Assembly (NCBI GenBank): GCA_015068825.1
Contig: SVJU01000002.1
Coordinates: 1-64,000 of the forward strand
Source of the DNA: Oscillospiraceae bacterium
GTDB lineage: Bacteria; Bacillota; Clostridia; UMGS1810
Reading direction: 5' to 3'
DNA length: 64,000 nucleotides
Position numbers and translations under genes: made by a program. Under the pieces are notes generated by a model. It saw only the letters and a program-made list of their open reading frames with translations, had not been told where the DNA came from and did not search any database. Positions 41,445 to 50,660 of the stretch are shown one piece after another (position 1 is the stretch's first letter; the number at the start of each line of letters is the position of its first letter).

Positions 41445-41473
41445 AGTATAGCATATATACAAAATAAAGTAAA
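41445..41473 (-). promoter_or_regulatory. Promoter of uraA-pyrR
   Basis: On the minus strand TTTACT (41468-41473), 17 bases, TATACT (41445-41450). Transcription would begin just before the leader hairpin, leaving a leader of about 160 bases. Confidence 0.7.
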
Positions 41474-41498
41474 TACTTTTTTTAAATTTTGTCAAAAT

Positions 41499-43436
41499 TT
41501 AATAAATTGTGTCGTTAATTGCGCTCCACACATCGCTCGTTTCAAAGCCAAACCTCCAAGATGCCACACCCGGCAAATTATACTTATTTATAAGAGTACA
41601 TTTTTTTGCAACCGAAGAAGCATCTTCTATATAAATTGTATAGTTATATGTGCCGTCAGACCAGGTTGCAACATTTTGTCCGTCTTTTTCGCTGTATAAG
41701 ATTTTTGCTCCGTTTTCGTTTATAATTTCTTTTGCCCTCTGCATAGAAATTGCACTCGTTTTTATAACCCTGCCGTTTTGCTCCTTCCAGTGCCTTACAT
41801 AAAAGGGAACACCTAAAATAAGAGTGCTGTTATCAACCTCCGAAAGCACACTTTTTACTACATCTTCAACCCAGCTAAAGCCGGCAACAGGGCCTGCTTT
41901 TTCGCTCCATGTTCCATTCTGGTCGTATGCCATAACAACGGTATAATCACAAATATCAGATAAAGCATCCCTGTCGTAGCAAAGCGACCAGTTACCGCCG
42001 TATTTATCGTATTTATTTATATCAACACTTGTAACAAGTCCCAAAGAACGCATAGCAATGGCTACCTCTTTTGCGTGGTTTGTAAAAGAATATTTATCCT
42101 TCATATTTTCAAAATCAATGTTTATTCCGTCGGCCTTTGTGTTAATAACGCCTTCAACCAAAAATTCAATAGCTTTTTTTCGGGAGGATGTGCTGTTTAA
42201 AAATTTTTCGGTATCGTTTGCATTAAAATTGTTACGGTATGCAATCCACAAATCATAACCGTTTTTATTTGCGTAATTTATATAATCTTTGTTTGATTTA
42301 TCGGTAATTTTTAAGGTTGTGGATTTATCAGAATAGAGTGTTTTTGAGTTTTTATAGCTGTTGTCCGATATAATTTCGTACCAGGTAGGCGAAATAACAT
42401 TAAGCCCCTCGGGCGCATACGATGGGACAGAATTAAAAACCTCCCAGGTAAGATTTATTTTTTTGTCAGGATTTATTTTTTCGTTATATTTAAAAATCTG
42501 CCATTTATTATTTTTGTGCATTAGTTTTACAAGCATTTTGCCTTTATATTCGCGTAATTTTTGATTGCTATCAGAATAAAAAGCATTAAAGCCTACATCA
42601 TACGAAAATAAAATATGCGCAGTATTATTTGAAAAATCAGTAATATCGTATGTTAAATTACTAATATTTTTTTCAACTTCAAAACCAAGATTTTTTGCAA
42701 ATGATAAAACATTATTTGCATAGTCATATTCTTTTTTTGCAGTATGAACAAGATTTTGTGATAAGTTTTCCTTAACAAACGAAAGCGCAGTATTTACTGC
42801 ATCATTTTTGTCCTTCTGATGCTGATAATTTTGGATTGTATTGTAAATCATTTTTGCAACTTCGCCTCGTTTTGCACCCATTTTAGGATTAAAATTGCCT
42901 TTTTCATCACCCGAAATAATACCAAGATTAAAAACCAGATTAAGCTCATCATAATAAGCATAATTTTTTGTAATATCGTTAAAATTTATATTTTGTGTAA
43001 TTAAATCTTTTTTGTCAGACAAAAGACGGGACAAAATAATAACAATTTCTTCTCGTGTAATGTTTTTTTCGGGATTAAAATTATTTTGCGTATCTCCTTT
43101 TATAATGCCGTTTTCCTTTGCAATTGAAATGTTTTTATAAAAAATATGGTCTTTTTTTACATCGTTAAAATACTTATTTGCACTATGCGAGTCAACATCA
43201 AAAAGAAATCTTGTTATAAGTGCAATAACCTCGCCTCTTGTAATGTTTTTTTCAGCGTTTGAATTTTTGCCGTCACCCATCATAACGCCCATATCAAAAA
43301 GGTCGGTTATATAGTCTTCTGCCCAGTGCATATCGGTATCGGAAAGATAAGAAAAATTTAAATTTACTGCCTGTGCGTTAAAAGCTGTGGTTAAAAAAAT
43401 GCTTAAAATGACTAAAAAAACTGTAATCTTTTTCAT
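41499..43436 (-). CDS. Secreted SLH-domain glycoside hydrolase family 18 protein (spore cortex-lytic YaaH/SleL-like)
   Basis: This 645-residue protein has a signal peptide (1-23) and three S-layer homology repeats (about 34-75, 88-135, 150-198, each with ITRGEV- or GEVAKMI-like cores). A linker region and a C-terminal GH18 barrel (about 345-645) follow. The catalytic motif is DGINIDFENM (Asp436, Asp441, Glu443). SVDINKYDKYGG, VVMAYDQNGTWSEKAGPVAGFSWVEDVV and LPGVASWRFGFE match the YaaH/SleL/YdhD type that cleaves peptidoglycan glycan strands. SLH repeats bind pyruvylated wall polymer made by CsaB-type enzymes, one of which is encoded at 18 kb. It lies 85 bases after sigE on the same strand but has its own promoter. 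Confidence 0.92.
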   Translation of the reverse strand: MKKITVFLVILSIFLTTAFNAQAVNLNFSYLSDTDMHWAEDYITDLFDMGVMMGDGKNSNAEKNITRGEVIALITRFLFDVDSHSANKYFNDVKKDHIFYKNISIAKENGIIKGDTQNNFNPEKNITREEIVIILSRLLSDKKDLITQNINFNDITKNYAYYDELNLVFNLGIISGDEKGNFNPKMGAKRGEVAKMIYNTIQNYQHQKDKNDAVNTALSFVKENLSQNLVHTAKKEYDYANNVLSFAKNLGFEVEKNISNLTYDITDFSNNTAHILFSYDVGFNAFYSDSNQKLREYKGKMLVKLMHKNNKWQIFKYNEKINPDKKINLTWEVFNSVPSYAPEGLNVISPTWYEIISDNSYKNSKTLYSDKSTTLKITDKSNKDYINYANKNGYDLWIAYRNNFNANDTEKFLNSTSSRKKAIEFLVEGVINTKADGINIDFENMKDKYSFTNHAKEVAIAMRSLGLVTSVDINKYDKYGGNWSLCYDRDALSDICDYTVVMAYDQNGTWSEKAGPVAGFSWVEDVVKSVLSEVDNSTLILGVPFYVRHWKEQNGRVIKTSAISMQRAKEIINENGAKILYSEKDGQNVATWSDGTYNYTIYIEDASSVAKKCTLINKYNLPGVASWRFGFETSDVWSAINDTIY

Positions 43437-43476
43437 TTGTTTTCCCCTTTACTGCATATATTTTTCTATATACAAA

Positions 43477-43506
43477 ATTATATCAGCTAAATAAAGGGTA
43501 ATTCAA
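43477..43506 (-). promoter_or_regulatory. Promoter for the SLH-GH18 gene
   Basis: On the minus strand TTGAAT (43501-43506), 18 bases, TATAAT (43477-43482), 41 bases before the start codon. This looks like sigma-A rather than a sporulation promoter. Confidence 0.5.
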
Positions 43507-43520
43507 CGCACAATATTTTC

Positions 43521-44228
43521 CTATATCATTTTGGTTATTTCTTTTTTAAGACGAACAATTATTCGTTTTTCAAGCCGTGATATGTAAGACTGTGATATTC
43601 CAAGCATTTCGGCAACCTCTTTTTGAGTTTTGGCAATTCCCCCTTTTACGCCAAACCTTAATTCCATAATGCGTCTTTCACGCGCAGAAAGCTTATCAAG
43701 TGCTATTAAAAGAAGCTGTTTATCCACCTCGTTTTCAAGGTTCTGATAAACCACATCGTTATCGGTTCCAAGAATATCTGACAAAAGAAGCTCATTTCCG
43801 TCCCAGTCCACATTAAGCGGTTCATCAATCGAAATTTCAACTTTTCGGTTACTGCTTTTTCTTAAATACATTAAAATTTCGTTTTCAATGCATCGTGACG
43901 CATAGGTTGCAAGCTTGATTTTTTTGTCGGGTTTAAATGTGTTTATTGCCTTTATAAGCCCAATTGTTCCTATTGAAATTAAATCCTCAACCAAAACGGG
44001 TGTGTTTTCAAACTTTTTTGCAATATACACAACAAGTCTTAAATTTCTTTCAATAAGAACAGATTTTATTTTTTTGTCACTTTCACCGCCAAGCTCATTT
44101 AAAAGCTCATCTTCCTCTTCTTTTGAAAGCGGAGGAGGTAGTGAGGCAGGCCCGCCTATGTAATGAACTTCATTTTTCTTTAAAATTTTCAGTATGTATA
44201 AAAATACCGTAATAATATTATTTTTCAT
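43521..44228 (-). CDS. sigE: Sporulation RNA polymerase sigma factor SigE
   Basis: The start is the ATG at 44228 behind AAAGGA (235 residues). The N-terminal [26 protein letters not shown] is the pro-sequence removed by SpoIIGA. Sigma region 2 ([66 protein letters not shown]) and region 4 ([38 protein letters not shown]) are complete. SigE directs mother-cell transcription after asymmetric septation. It is 18 bases downstream of spoIIGA, as in other spore-formers. Confidence 0.97.
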   Translation of the reverse strand: MKNNIITVFLYILKILKKNEVHYIGGPASLPPPLSKEEEDELLNELGGESDKKIKSVLIERNLRLVVYIAKKFENTPVLVEDLISIGTIGLIKAINTFKPDKKIKLATYASRCIENEILMYLRKSSNRKVEISIDEPLNVDWDGNELLLSDILGTDNDVVYQNLENEVDKQLLLIALDKLSARERRIMELRFGVKGGIAKTQKEVAEMLGISQSYISRLEKRIIVRLKKEITKMI

Positions 44229-44246
44229 AAACAAAATCCTTTCGTT

Positions 44247-45128
44247 TTATAAATTTATAAGCTCGGGACTTATAAGTGCATTATATAAATCTGAACTTGA
44301 AAGCTTTTTATCATAAACACCTATACACACATTTTCTATTATTTTTTCCCTCACAATAACAAAATCACTCTTAAAACCTATAAGCATACCATTTGATTTT
44401 CCAAGTGACGAAAATGGTATAAGCCTTAACTTTGTTTTTAACAGAACATCGTTTTTTATATCAGAAAGAGCATTAATGGTATCTGATTTTGTTAAACACT
44501 CAAACATTTCAGATGGCAAAAGCTCTTTTACCGAATCAAGCTCCGCAATAACAACGGGTGTGTTTTCAATGGGGTCAGAAAGCATATTTCCAGTATCAAC
44601 AAGCGCATTTAATGTTATCTCATTATTGTAAAAATTTATTTTTATTTCTTCATACATTATATTTTTTTGTTTTTTATATGTATTAAACCCCACCTTTGCA
44701 ACAATGTATGCTATTCCAACCGATAAAAACAGTATTTTCCACGGAAAATTAAAATAAAATATACCGTTGTTCAAAGCGCTTTTGTATTTCAAACCTGCAT
44801 TGGTAAAATAAAATATACCAAGAACAACCCCGCCAAAAACAAAGGATGACACATAAAAAATAAATACTGTTTTTAAAAATGGTATCCACCTTGTAAATTT
44901 AAACGACACAAAAACAATTATAAGCGATACACAAAACTTTGCCAAAACACCATAAAACATTCTGATGTTTGGAAAAAACATAAAAACAGCATATAAAGCA
45001 CCTGAAAACGCACCAAAAAAAATGCGTATTTTATTAAGTTTTATTTTTGAAATTTTTCCTGTTAAAATTAAAAGAACAAAATTTATAACAAAATTTACCG
45101 TAAACAAAACATCTATGTAAATTGTCAA
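44247..45128 (-). CDS. spoIIGA: Sigma-E processing peptidase SpoIIGA
   Basis: This 293-residue protein starts with TTG behind GGAGGCGG. It has five membrane helices in the first 140 residues (IYIDVLFTVNFVINFVLLILTG ...) and a C-terminal aspartic protease-like domain. ALVDTGNMLSDPI (around residue 165) carries the catalytic Asp-Thr-Gly. PFSSLGKSNGMLIGFK also fits the family. SpoIIGA is embedded in the forespore septum and cleaves pro-SigE in the mother cell after activation by SpoIIR. The order spoIIGA-sigE is the universal one. Confidence 0.96.
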   Translation of the reverse strand: MTIYIDVLFTVNFVINFVLLILTGKISKIKLNKIRIFFGAFSGALYAVFMFFPNIRMFYGVLAKFCVSLIIVFVSFKFTRWIPFLKTVFIFYVSSFVFGGVVLGIFYFTNAGLKYKSALNNGIFYFNFPWKILFLSVGIAYIVAKVGFNTYKKQKNIMYEEIKINFYNNEITLNALVDTGNMLSDPIENTPVVIAELDSVKELLPSEMFECLTKSDTINALSDIKNDVLLKTKLRLIPFSSLGKSNGMLIGFKSDFVIVREKIIENVCIGVYDKKLSSSDLYNALISPELINL

Positions 45129-45174
45129 AAAACCGCCTCCTTGTATAAATATATCACACCCTATATAATAAAAA

Positions 45175-45181
45175 GGTCGAA
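45175..45181. promoter_or_regulatory. Possible Spo0A box upstream of spoIIGA
   Basis: GGTCGAA matches the 0A box TGTCGAA at six of seven positions and lies 47 bases before the spoIIGA start, where Spo0A activates this operon in Bacillus. One near-match alone is weak evidence. Confidence 0.3.
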
Positions 45182-45256
45182 ATATAAAGTATGGTAAAAA
45201 ATTATTTGTATTAAAAATTATATGTGTGCATATTGCATAAATAGATATTTTTTATG

Positions 45257-45285
45257 TTGATTTTTAAAGATAATTGTGACATAAT
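45257..45285 (+). promoter_or_regulatory. Promoter for the NUDIX gene
   Basis: TTGATT (45257-45262), 17 bases, CATAAT (45280-45285) with an extended TGA before it, about 55 bases upstream of the NUDIX start. Confidence 0.55.
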
Positions 45286-45339
45286 CTTATATGTATGTGA
45301 AAAAAGTACATTTTTATGATAGGATATGGATGTGAAAAT

Positions 45340-45771
45340 ATGAAAAAGGAAAAATCGTGCGGAGCGATTGTTTACAGATTAGATGGTGATAATATTCTTG
45401 TTTTAATGGTAAAACATATAAACGGCGGACACTGGTCGTTTCCAAAGGGCCATGTTGAGCAAAACGAAACAGAAGCACAGACTGCAAAGCGTGAAATAAT
45501 GGAAGAAACAGGTATAAATGTTGAAATAGATACCCGATTTAAAGAAAAAGTTACCTATTCTCCAAAAAAAGATGTTTTAAAAGATGTTATATTTTTTGCG
45601 GCTAAAACCGAAGAAAAAGAATATATCCGTCAACAGGAAGAAATTTCTAAAATTGAATGGGTAAATTTAACCGATGCAGAAAAAAAGGTCGCTTTTGAAA
45701 ACGACCGTATGATGATTAAAAATTTTATAAAATATATAACAAATCATGCAGAATATGAACGAAACATTTAA
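45340..45771 (+). CDS. NUDIX hydrolase
   Basis: The probable start is ATG 45340, giving MKKEKSCGAIVYRL (143 residues), the usual N-terminus for this group; an in-frame ATG at 45316 lacks an RBS. The NUDIX box is complete: GHVEQNETEAQTAKREIMEETGI. The protein resembles Ap4A/diadenosine polyphosphate hydrolase or general dNTP-type NUDIX proteins of Firmicutes, which remove toxic nucleotides. The substrate is not predicted. It stands alone with its own promoter and terminator. Confidence 0.9.
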   Translation: MKKEKSCGAIVYRLDGDNILVLMVKHINGGHWSFPKGHVEQNETEAQTAKREIMEETGINVEIDTRFKEKVTYSPKKDVLKDVIFFAAKTEEKEYIRQQEEISKIEWVNLTDAEKKVAFENDRMMIKNFIKYITNHAEYERNI

Positions 45772-45788
45772 TTCTTTTTAAACATTAT

Positions 45789-45822
45789 AAAACCCATCTT
45801 TGAACAGATGGGTTTTTTTATT
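45789..45822 (+). terminator. Terminator after the NUDIX gene
   Basis: The arms AACCCATCT and AGATGGGTT surround TTGAAC and are followed by TTTTTTATTTAT. Confidence 0.9.
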
Positions 45823-45964
45823 TATAAATTTTTGTAAAATTTCTCATTTTTGTGCATAAAAACATTGTCAAACAGCTTTTTTTGTGATAAAATATTGAAT
45901 ATATTGTGTTTTTTACAAAAACTATCACATAAATTTTTTTACAAATGAGAGGGATTTTTTAAAA

Positions 45965-47326
45965 ATGGCAGAAAACAAAATGGGCACAATGCCTGTAACA
46001 AAGCTTATTTTATCAATGTCATTGCCTGCAATTTTTTCGATGCTTATTCAATCGCTTTATAACATTGTAGACAGCATATTTGTATCGGCGCTTGGCGAGG
46101 ATGCACTAACCGCAGTTTCGCTTGCGTATCCTATGCAGATGCTAATTGTTGCCTTTGCGGTTGGAACGGGCGTTGGCGTAAACTCACTTATTGCACGCCG
46201 TCTTGGTGAAAAAAGGCAGGAAGAGGCAAATCACGCCGCAGTTCACGGTATTGTTTTATCAATCATAACATGGGTTATTTTTGCACTTATCGGCATTTTC
46301 TTTACAAAGCCATTTATTTTGGGTATGGCATCAGGAAATAATGATGTATCACAAAACATTATAAACTGGGGCATTGACTATATGTCGGTTGTAATGATTT
46401 TTTCATTCGGTGCTTTTATCTGCGTAAGCTTTGAAAAATCAATTCAGGCAACAGGCAATATGTTTTACCCAATGATATTTCAGCTTTTAGGCGCAATTAT
46501 AAACATAATTTTAGACCCAATCTTTATTTTCGGATATTTTGGTGTTCCCGCTTTTGGAGTTAAGGGCGCGGCTATTGCAACAGTTTTAGGGCAGATACTT
46601 TCAATGGTTTATGCAGTTTATGTTGTATGCAAAAAAGATTTTGCCGTTAAATTTAACTTAAAAGGCTTTAAATTCAGACTAAAAACTGTAAAAGATATTT
46701 ATGCAGTAGGTATCCCGTCAATTGTAATGCAGTCAATCGCGTCGGTGCTTATAACCTTCCTTAACAAAATTCTTATTTTGCTCACTCCAACCGCCGTTAC
46801 AGTGCTTGGCGTATATTTTAAGCTTCAATCGTTTGTATTTATGCCTGTGTTCGGTCTTACACAGGGTGTTATGCCTATTATGGGTTATAACTTTGGTGCT
46901 AAAAACAAGGCACGACTTAAAGAAACTGTTAAAAAGGGCGTTATTTTTGCATTTTCGATTATGGCGGCAGGAACACTTTTGTTTATGATAATTCCAAAAC
47001 AGCTTCTTATGATTTTCAACGCATCCAAAGATATGCTTAAAATAGGTATTCCTGCACTTAGAACAATTTCAATAAACTTTATGCCTGCGGCAATAGGTAT
47101 AATGTTCGGAACATTTTTCCAGGCAATAGGAAAGGGAGTTTACTCGCTTATAATCTCGTTTTTAAGACAGATTATAATACTTCTTCCTGCGGCAAAAATT
47201 TTATCTTATTTAGGCGTAACTTATGTATGGTATGCCTTCCCCATTGCCGAAAGCGTAGCACTTGTAGTCAGCATATTTATGTATATATCGGTTTACAATA
47301 AAAAAATTAGAACATTAGGTAATTAA
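45965..47326 (+). CDS. MATE-family efflux transporter
   Basis: This 453-residue protein has 12 membrane helices and is of the DinF/NorM-like MATE type: GTMPVTKLILSMSLPAIFSMLIQSLYNIVDSIFV is the typical start, and GVGVNSLIARRLGEKRQEEANHAA is conserved. It is a different subgroup from the MATE in the first island. Likely roles are Na+- or H+-driven export of drugs or metabolites. GAGAGG lies upstream. An aconitase gene begins 30 bases after its stop, but the two functions are not obviously related. Confidence 0.92.
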   Translation: MAENKMGTMPVTKLILSMSLPAIFSMLIQSLYNIVDSIFVSALGEDALTAVSLAYPMQMLIVAFAVGTGVGVNSLIARRLGEKRQEEANHAAVHGIVLSIITWVIFALIGIFFTKPFILGMASGNNDVSQNIINWGIDYMSVVMIFSFGAFICVSFEKSIQATGNMFYPMIFQLLGAIINIILDPIFIFGYFGVPAFGVKGAAIATVLGQILSMVYAVYVVCKKDFAVKFNLKGFKFRLKTVKDIYAVGIPSIVMQSIASVLITFLNKILILLTPTAVTVLGVYFKLQSFVFMPVFGLTQGVMPIMGYNFGAKNKARLKETVKKGVIFAFSIMAAGTLLFMIIPKQLLMIFNASKDMLKIGIPALRTISINFMPAAIGIMFGTFFQAIGKGVYSLIISFLRQIIILLPAAKILSYLGVTYVWYAFPIAESVALVVSIFMYISVYNKKIRTLGN

Positions 47327-47356
47327 ATTTTTCACATACAGAAAGGATTGATTTTT

Positions 47357-49279
47357 TTGAACATCACACAAAAGATTATCAAAGACCATCTTGTGTCGGG
47401 TAATATGGTTGCAGGAGAAGAAATCTCTATAAGAATTGACCAGACACTTACACAGGATTCAACAGGTACAATGGCGTATCTTGAATTTGAAGCTATGGGT
47501 ATTGACCGCGTTAAAACAAAACGCTCGGTTGCATACATCGACCATAACACACTTCAGTCAGGATTTGAAAATGCCGATGACCACAAATATATTCAGACAG
47601 TTACCAAAAAACACGGTATCTATTTTTCACGACCAGGTAATGGTATCTGCCATCAGGTGCATCTTGAAAGATTTGGTATTCCAGGTCAGACACTACTTGG
47701 TTCTGACAGCCACACTCCCACAGGCGGCGGTATTGGTATGCTTGCAATAGGTGCGGGCGGTCTTGATGTTGCTGTTGCAATGGGCGGCGGTGCATACTAC
47801 ATCACAATGCCAAAGGTTGTTAAAGTAAACCTTATTGGAAAATTAAATAAATGGGTTGCCGCAAAAGACATTATTTTAGAGGTATTAAGAATTTTAACCG
47901 TTAAAGGCGGTGTTGGCAAGGTTATTGAATACTCAGGCGAAGGTGTAAAAACACTTACAGTTCCAGAAAGAGCAACAATCACAAATATGGGTGCTGAGCT
48001 TGGTGCAACAACATCTGTTTTTCCAAGTGATGATGTTACAAAAGCGTTTCTTAAAGCACAGGGCAGAGAAGAAGACTTTACATACATTACTGCCGATGAT
48101 GATGCTACATACGATGAAGAAATTACAATAGATTTATCAAAACTTGTTCCAATGGCGGCAAAACCGCATATGCCGGATAACGTTGACACAGTTAAAAACA
48201 TTGGCAAAATCAAGGTTGATCAGGTTGCAATCGGAAGCTGTACAAACTCATCTTATATGGATATGATGAAGGTTGCAAAAATCCTAAAAGGCAAAACAGT
48301 CCAAGAAGATGTAAGCCTTGTTATATCACCAGGATCAAAACAGGTTCTTAATATGCTTTCTCAAAACGGAGCACTTGCAGATATGATATCAGCAGGCGCA
48401 AGAATATTAGAAAGTGCGTGCGGACCTTGTATCGGTATGGGACAGTCTCCAAAAACAGATGCAATATCGCTAAGAACTTTCAACCGTAACTTTGAAGGAA
48501 GAAGCGGTACAAAATCGGCTCAGGTTTATCTTGTAAGCCCCGAGGTTGCGGCACTTAGCGCAATTAACGGATACCTTTCGGACCCAACAGAGCTAGATTT
48601 TGACAATTATGTAGAAATGCCCGAAAAATTCCTTATAAATGATAATATGGTTGTATCTCCTGCACCCGAAGGAAACGACGTTGAGGTTGTAAGGGGTCCA
48701 AACATTAAAGAATTCCCGATAAATACAAAAATGACAGATACTGTTGAAGGTAAAGCACTTATAAAGGTTGAAGACAATATTACAACCGACCACATTATGC
48801 CATCAAACGCAAAGCTTTTGCCTTATCGTTCAAATGTTCCTTATCTTTCAACCTTCTGTTTAGCTCCCTGCGATGAAAACTTCTCTCAAAGAGCAAAAGA
48901 AAACGGCGGCGGATTTATTATTGCAGGCTCAAACTACGGTCAGGGCTCATCACGAGAGCACGCAGCACTTGCACCGCTTTATCTTGGTGTTAAAGGCGTT
49001 ATTGCAAAATCATTTGCAAGAATTCACGAAGCAAACCTTATAAACTCTGGTATTCTTCCAATGACCTTCGTAAATGAAGAAGACTATGACGATATTGATA
49101 TGATGGATGAATTAAAAATTGAAGATGCAATAAATGGCGTTAAAGAAAAAGATACCATCATTGTTAAAAACATTACAAAGAACAAAGAGTACAAGGTAAA
49201 AATAAATCTTTCTGACCGTCAGAAAGATATGATGGTGCTTGGCGGACTATTAAACTACACAAAAGAACAATCTAAATAA
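47357..49279 (+). CDS. Aconitate hydratase
   Basis: The start is TTG 47357 behind AAAGGA, giving MNITQKIIKDHLVSG (640 residues). It is the mitochondrial-type aconitase of anaerobes that converts citrate to isocitrate. The [4Fe-4S] ligands lie in AIGSCTNSSYMDMM and SACGPCIGMG. The catalytic serine loop GSNYGQGSSREHAAL is present in the C-terminal swivel domain. At about 640 residues it is the shorter bacterial form. Isocitrate dehydrogenase follows 13 bases downstream, so the pair leads from citrate to 2-oxoglutarate for glutamate synthesis. No citrate synthase gene is in the window. Confidence 0.95.
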   Translation: MNITQKIIKDHLVSGNMVAGEEISIRIDQTLTQDSTGTMAYLEFEAMGIDRVKTKRSVAYIDHNTLQSGFENADDHKYIQTVTKKHGIYFSRPGNGICHQVHLERFGIPGQTLLGSDSHTPTGGGIGMLAIGAGGLDVAVAMGGGAYYITMPKVVKVNLIGKLNKWVAAKDIILEVLRILTVKGGVGKVIEYSGEGVKTLTVPERATITNMGAELGATTSVFPSDDVTKAFLKAQGREEDFTYITADDDATYDEEITIDLSKLVPMAAKPHMPDNVDTVKNIGKIKVDQVAIGSCTNSSYMDMMKVAKILKGKTVQEDVSLVISPGSKQVLNMLSQNGALADMISAGARILESACGPCIGMGQSPKTDAISLRTFNRNFEGRSGTKSAQVYLVSPEVAALSAINGYLSDPTELDFDNYVEMPEKFLINDNMVVSPAPEGNDVEVVRGPNIKEFPINTKMTDTVEGKALIKVEDNITTDHIMPSNAKLLPYRSNVPYLSTFCLAPCDENFSQRAKENGGGFIIAGSNYGQGSSREHAALAPLYLGVKGVIAKSFARIHEANLINSGILPMTFVNEEDYDDIDMMDELKIEDAINGVKEKDTIIVKNITKNKEYKVKINLSDRQKDMMVLGGLLNYTKEQSK

Positions 49280-49292
49280 GGTGGAAAATTAA

Positions 49293-50453
49293 ATGGAAGC
49301 TAAAATTAAAGAAGCAACTAAAAAATTTGAAGAATTATTAAGAGGCCAACTTGAAAGAGCCGAAAAAATGAAAGAAAACAAGGATTTTACCGATTATAAC
49401 GCACTTGACAAAATTGTAATCGGCATTGTTCCCGGTGACGGAATTGGCCCTATCATTTTAAGGGAAGCCGAAAGAGTTTTAAGATTTTTGCTTGAAGATA
49501 AGGTTAAATCAGGCAAGGTTGAGCTTAAAAACATTGATGGCCTTACAATAGAAAACAGGGTGGCAAAATTAAAATCAATCCCCGATGATGTTATGGATAA
49601 AATCAAATCCTGCCACGTTTTATTAAAAGGCCCTACAACCACACCAAGCAAAGGTGACGGACTTCCAAATCTTGAAAGCGCAAATGTTACAATGCGAAAA
49701 GAGCTTGACCTTTTTGCAAATGTAAGACCTGTTAAGGTGCCAGAGAAAAACATTGACTGGACATTCTTTCGCGAAAACACCGAAGGCTCTTATGCAGTAG
49801 GCTCAAAGGGTATTAATGTTACAGATGATGTTGCAGTTGATTTTTGTATTGCAACCACTGAAGGCTGCGAAAGAATTGCAAGAGCTGCTTTTGAATTTGC
49901 AAAAAACAATGGCAAAAAGAGAGTTTCTGCCGTTACAAAGGCAAATATTATAAAAACCACAGACGGCAAGTTTTTGGATATCTGTAAAGAAGTTGCAAAG
50001 GATTATCCCGATATAACTCTTGATTCGTGGTATGTTGATATTATGACCGCAAACCTTATAAACGAAGATATAAGAAGCTCTTTTGAGGTTTTTGTTCTTC
50101 CTAACCTTTACGGTGATATCATAACCGACGAAGCTGCTCAGATTCAGGGTGGTGTGGGTACTGCAGGAAGCTCTAATATAGGTAAAAAATATGCTATGTT
50201 TGAAGCAATCCACGGAAGTGCACCACGAATGATTGAAGAAGGAATTGGTGAATATGCAAACCCATCAAGCATATTCAAAGCAACCGAAATGCTTCTTCGT
50301 CACATTGGCTTTATTAATGAAGCAAATAAGCTTGATGAAGCTTTAAATAAGTGTATTGAAATTGAAAAAAAGGTTGTTGTTACAGGTAACAAAGACGGCG
50401 CCACCACAAAAGAATTTGCCGACTATGTTATGCAGACAGTTAAAGCGTTATAA
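49293..50453 (+). CDS. Isocitrate dehydrogenase (isocitrate/isopropylmalate dehydrogenase family)
   Basis: This 386-residue beta-decarboxylating dehydrogenase has an extra helical ~40-residue N-terminal segment before VIGIVPGDGIGPIILREAERVL. The family motifs are FRENTEGSYA, the YVDIMTANLI region and NLYGDIITDEAAQIQGGVGTAGSSNIG. EAIHGSAPRMIEEGIGEYANPSS is the coenzyme-binding end. The neighbouring aconitase supports isocitrate as the substrate over isopropylmalate or homoisocitrate. Cofactor preference (NAD or NADP) cannot be decided confidently. AAGGTGG lies upstream. Confidence 0.93.
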   Translation: MEAKIKEATKKFEELLRGQLERAEKMKENKDFTDYNALDKIVIGIVPGDGIGPIILREAERVLRFLLEDKVKSGKVELKNIDGLTIENRVAKLKSIPDDVMDKIKSCHVLLKGPTTTPSKGDGLPNLESANVTMRKELDLFANVRPVKVPEKNIDWTFFRENTEGSYAVGSKGINVTDDVAVDFCIATTEGCERIARAAFEFAKNNGKKRVSAVTKANIIKTTDGKFLDICKEVAKDYPDITLDSWYVDIMTANLINEDIRSSFEVFVLPNLYGDIITDEAAQIQGGVGTAGSSNIGKKYAMFEAIHGSAPRMIEEGIGEYANPSSIFKATEMLLRHIGFINEANKLDEALNKCIEIEKKVVVTGNKDGATTKEFADYVMQTVKAL

Positions 50454-50497
50454 GAATATATTTTAATAAAAATTAAATAATGATTAAGTGATAAAAA

Positions 50498-50622
50498 ACA
50501 ATCCATCCACCGCTAAAGCGATTGTCACCTACCTTTACGCAAAAGGGGCTTTATAACAGAAGATTGAAGGCTCCCTTGTGCAAAGGGAGCTGGCAAACCT
50601 TTAGGTTTGACTGAGGGATTGT
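50498..50622. repeat. Palindromic intergenic repeat, two inverted units
   Basis: The 125-base element begins ACAATCCATC and ends GAGGGATTGT. Each half contains a stem unit: on the right, GGCTCCCTT-GTGC-AAAGGGAGC followed by AAACC-TTTA-GGTTT; on the left a diverged equivalent. The segment is non-coding between icd and rex. This type of GCACA-looped unit is a widespread non-coding repeat in Clostridia. A related unit lies at 52544. Confidence 0.7.
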
Positions 50623-50660
50623 AATAACTTTATCATCATTTAAAAAAGGAGTAGAAAAAA

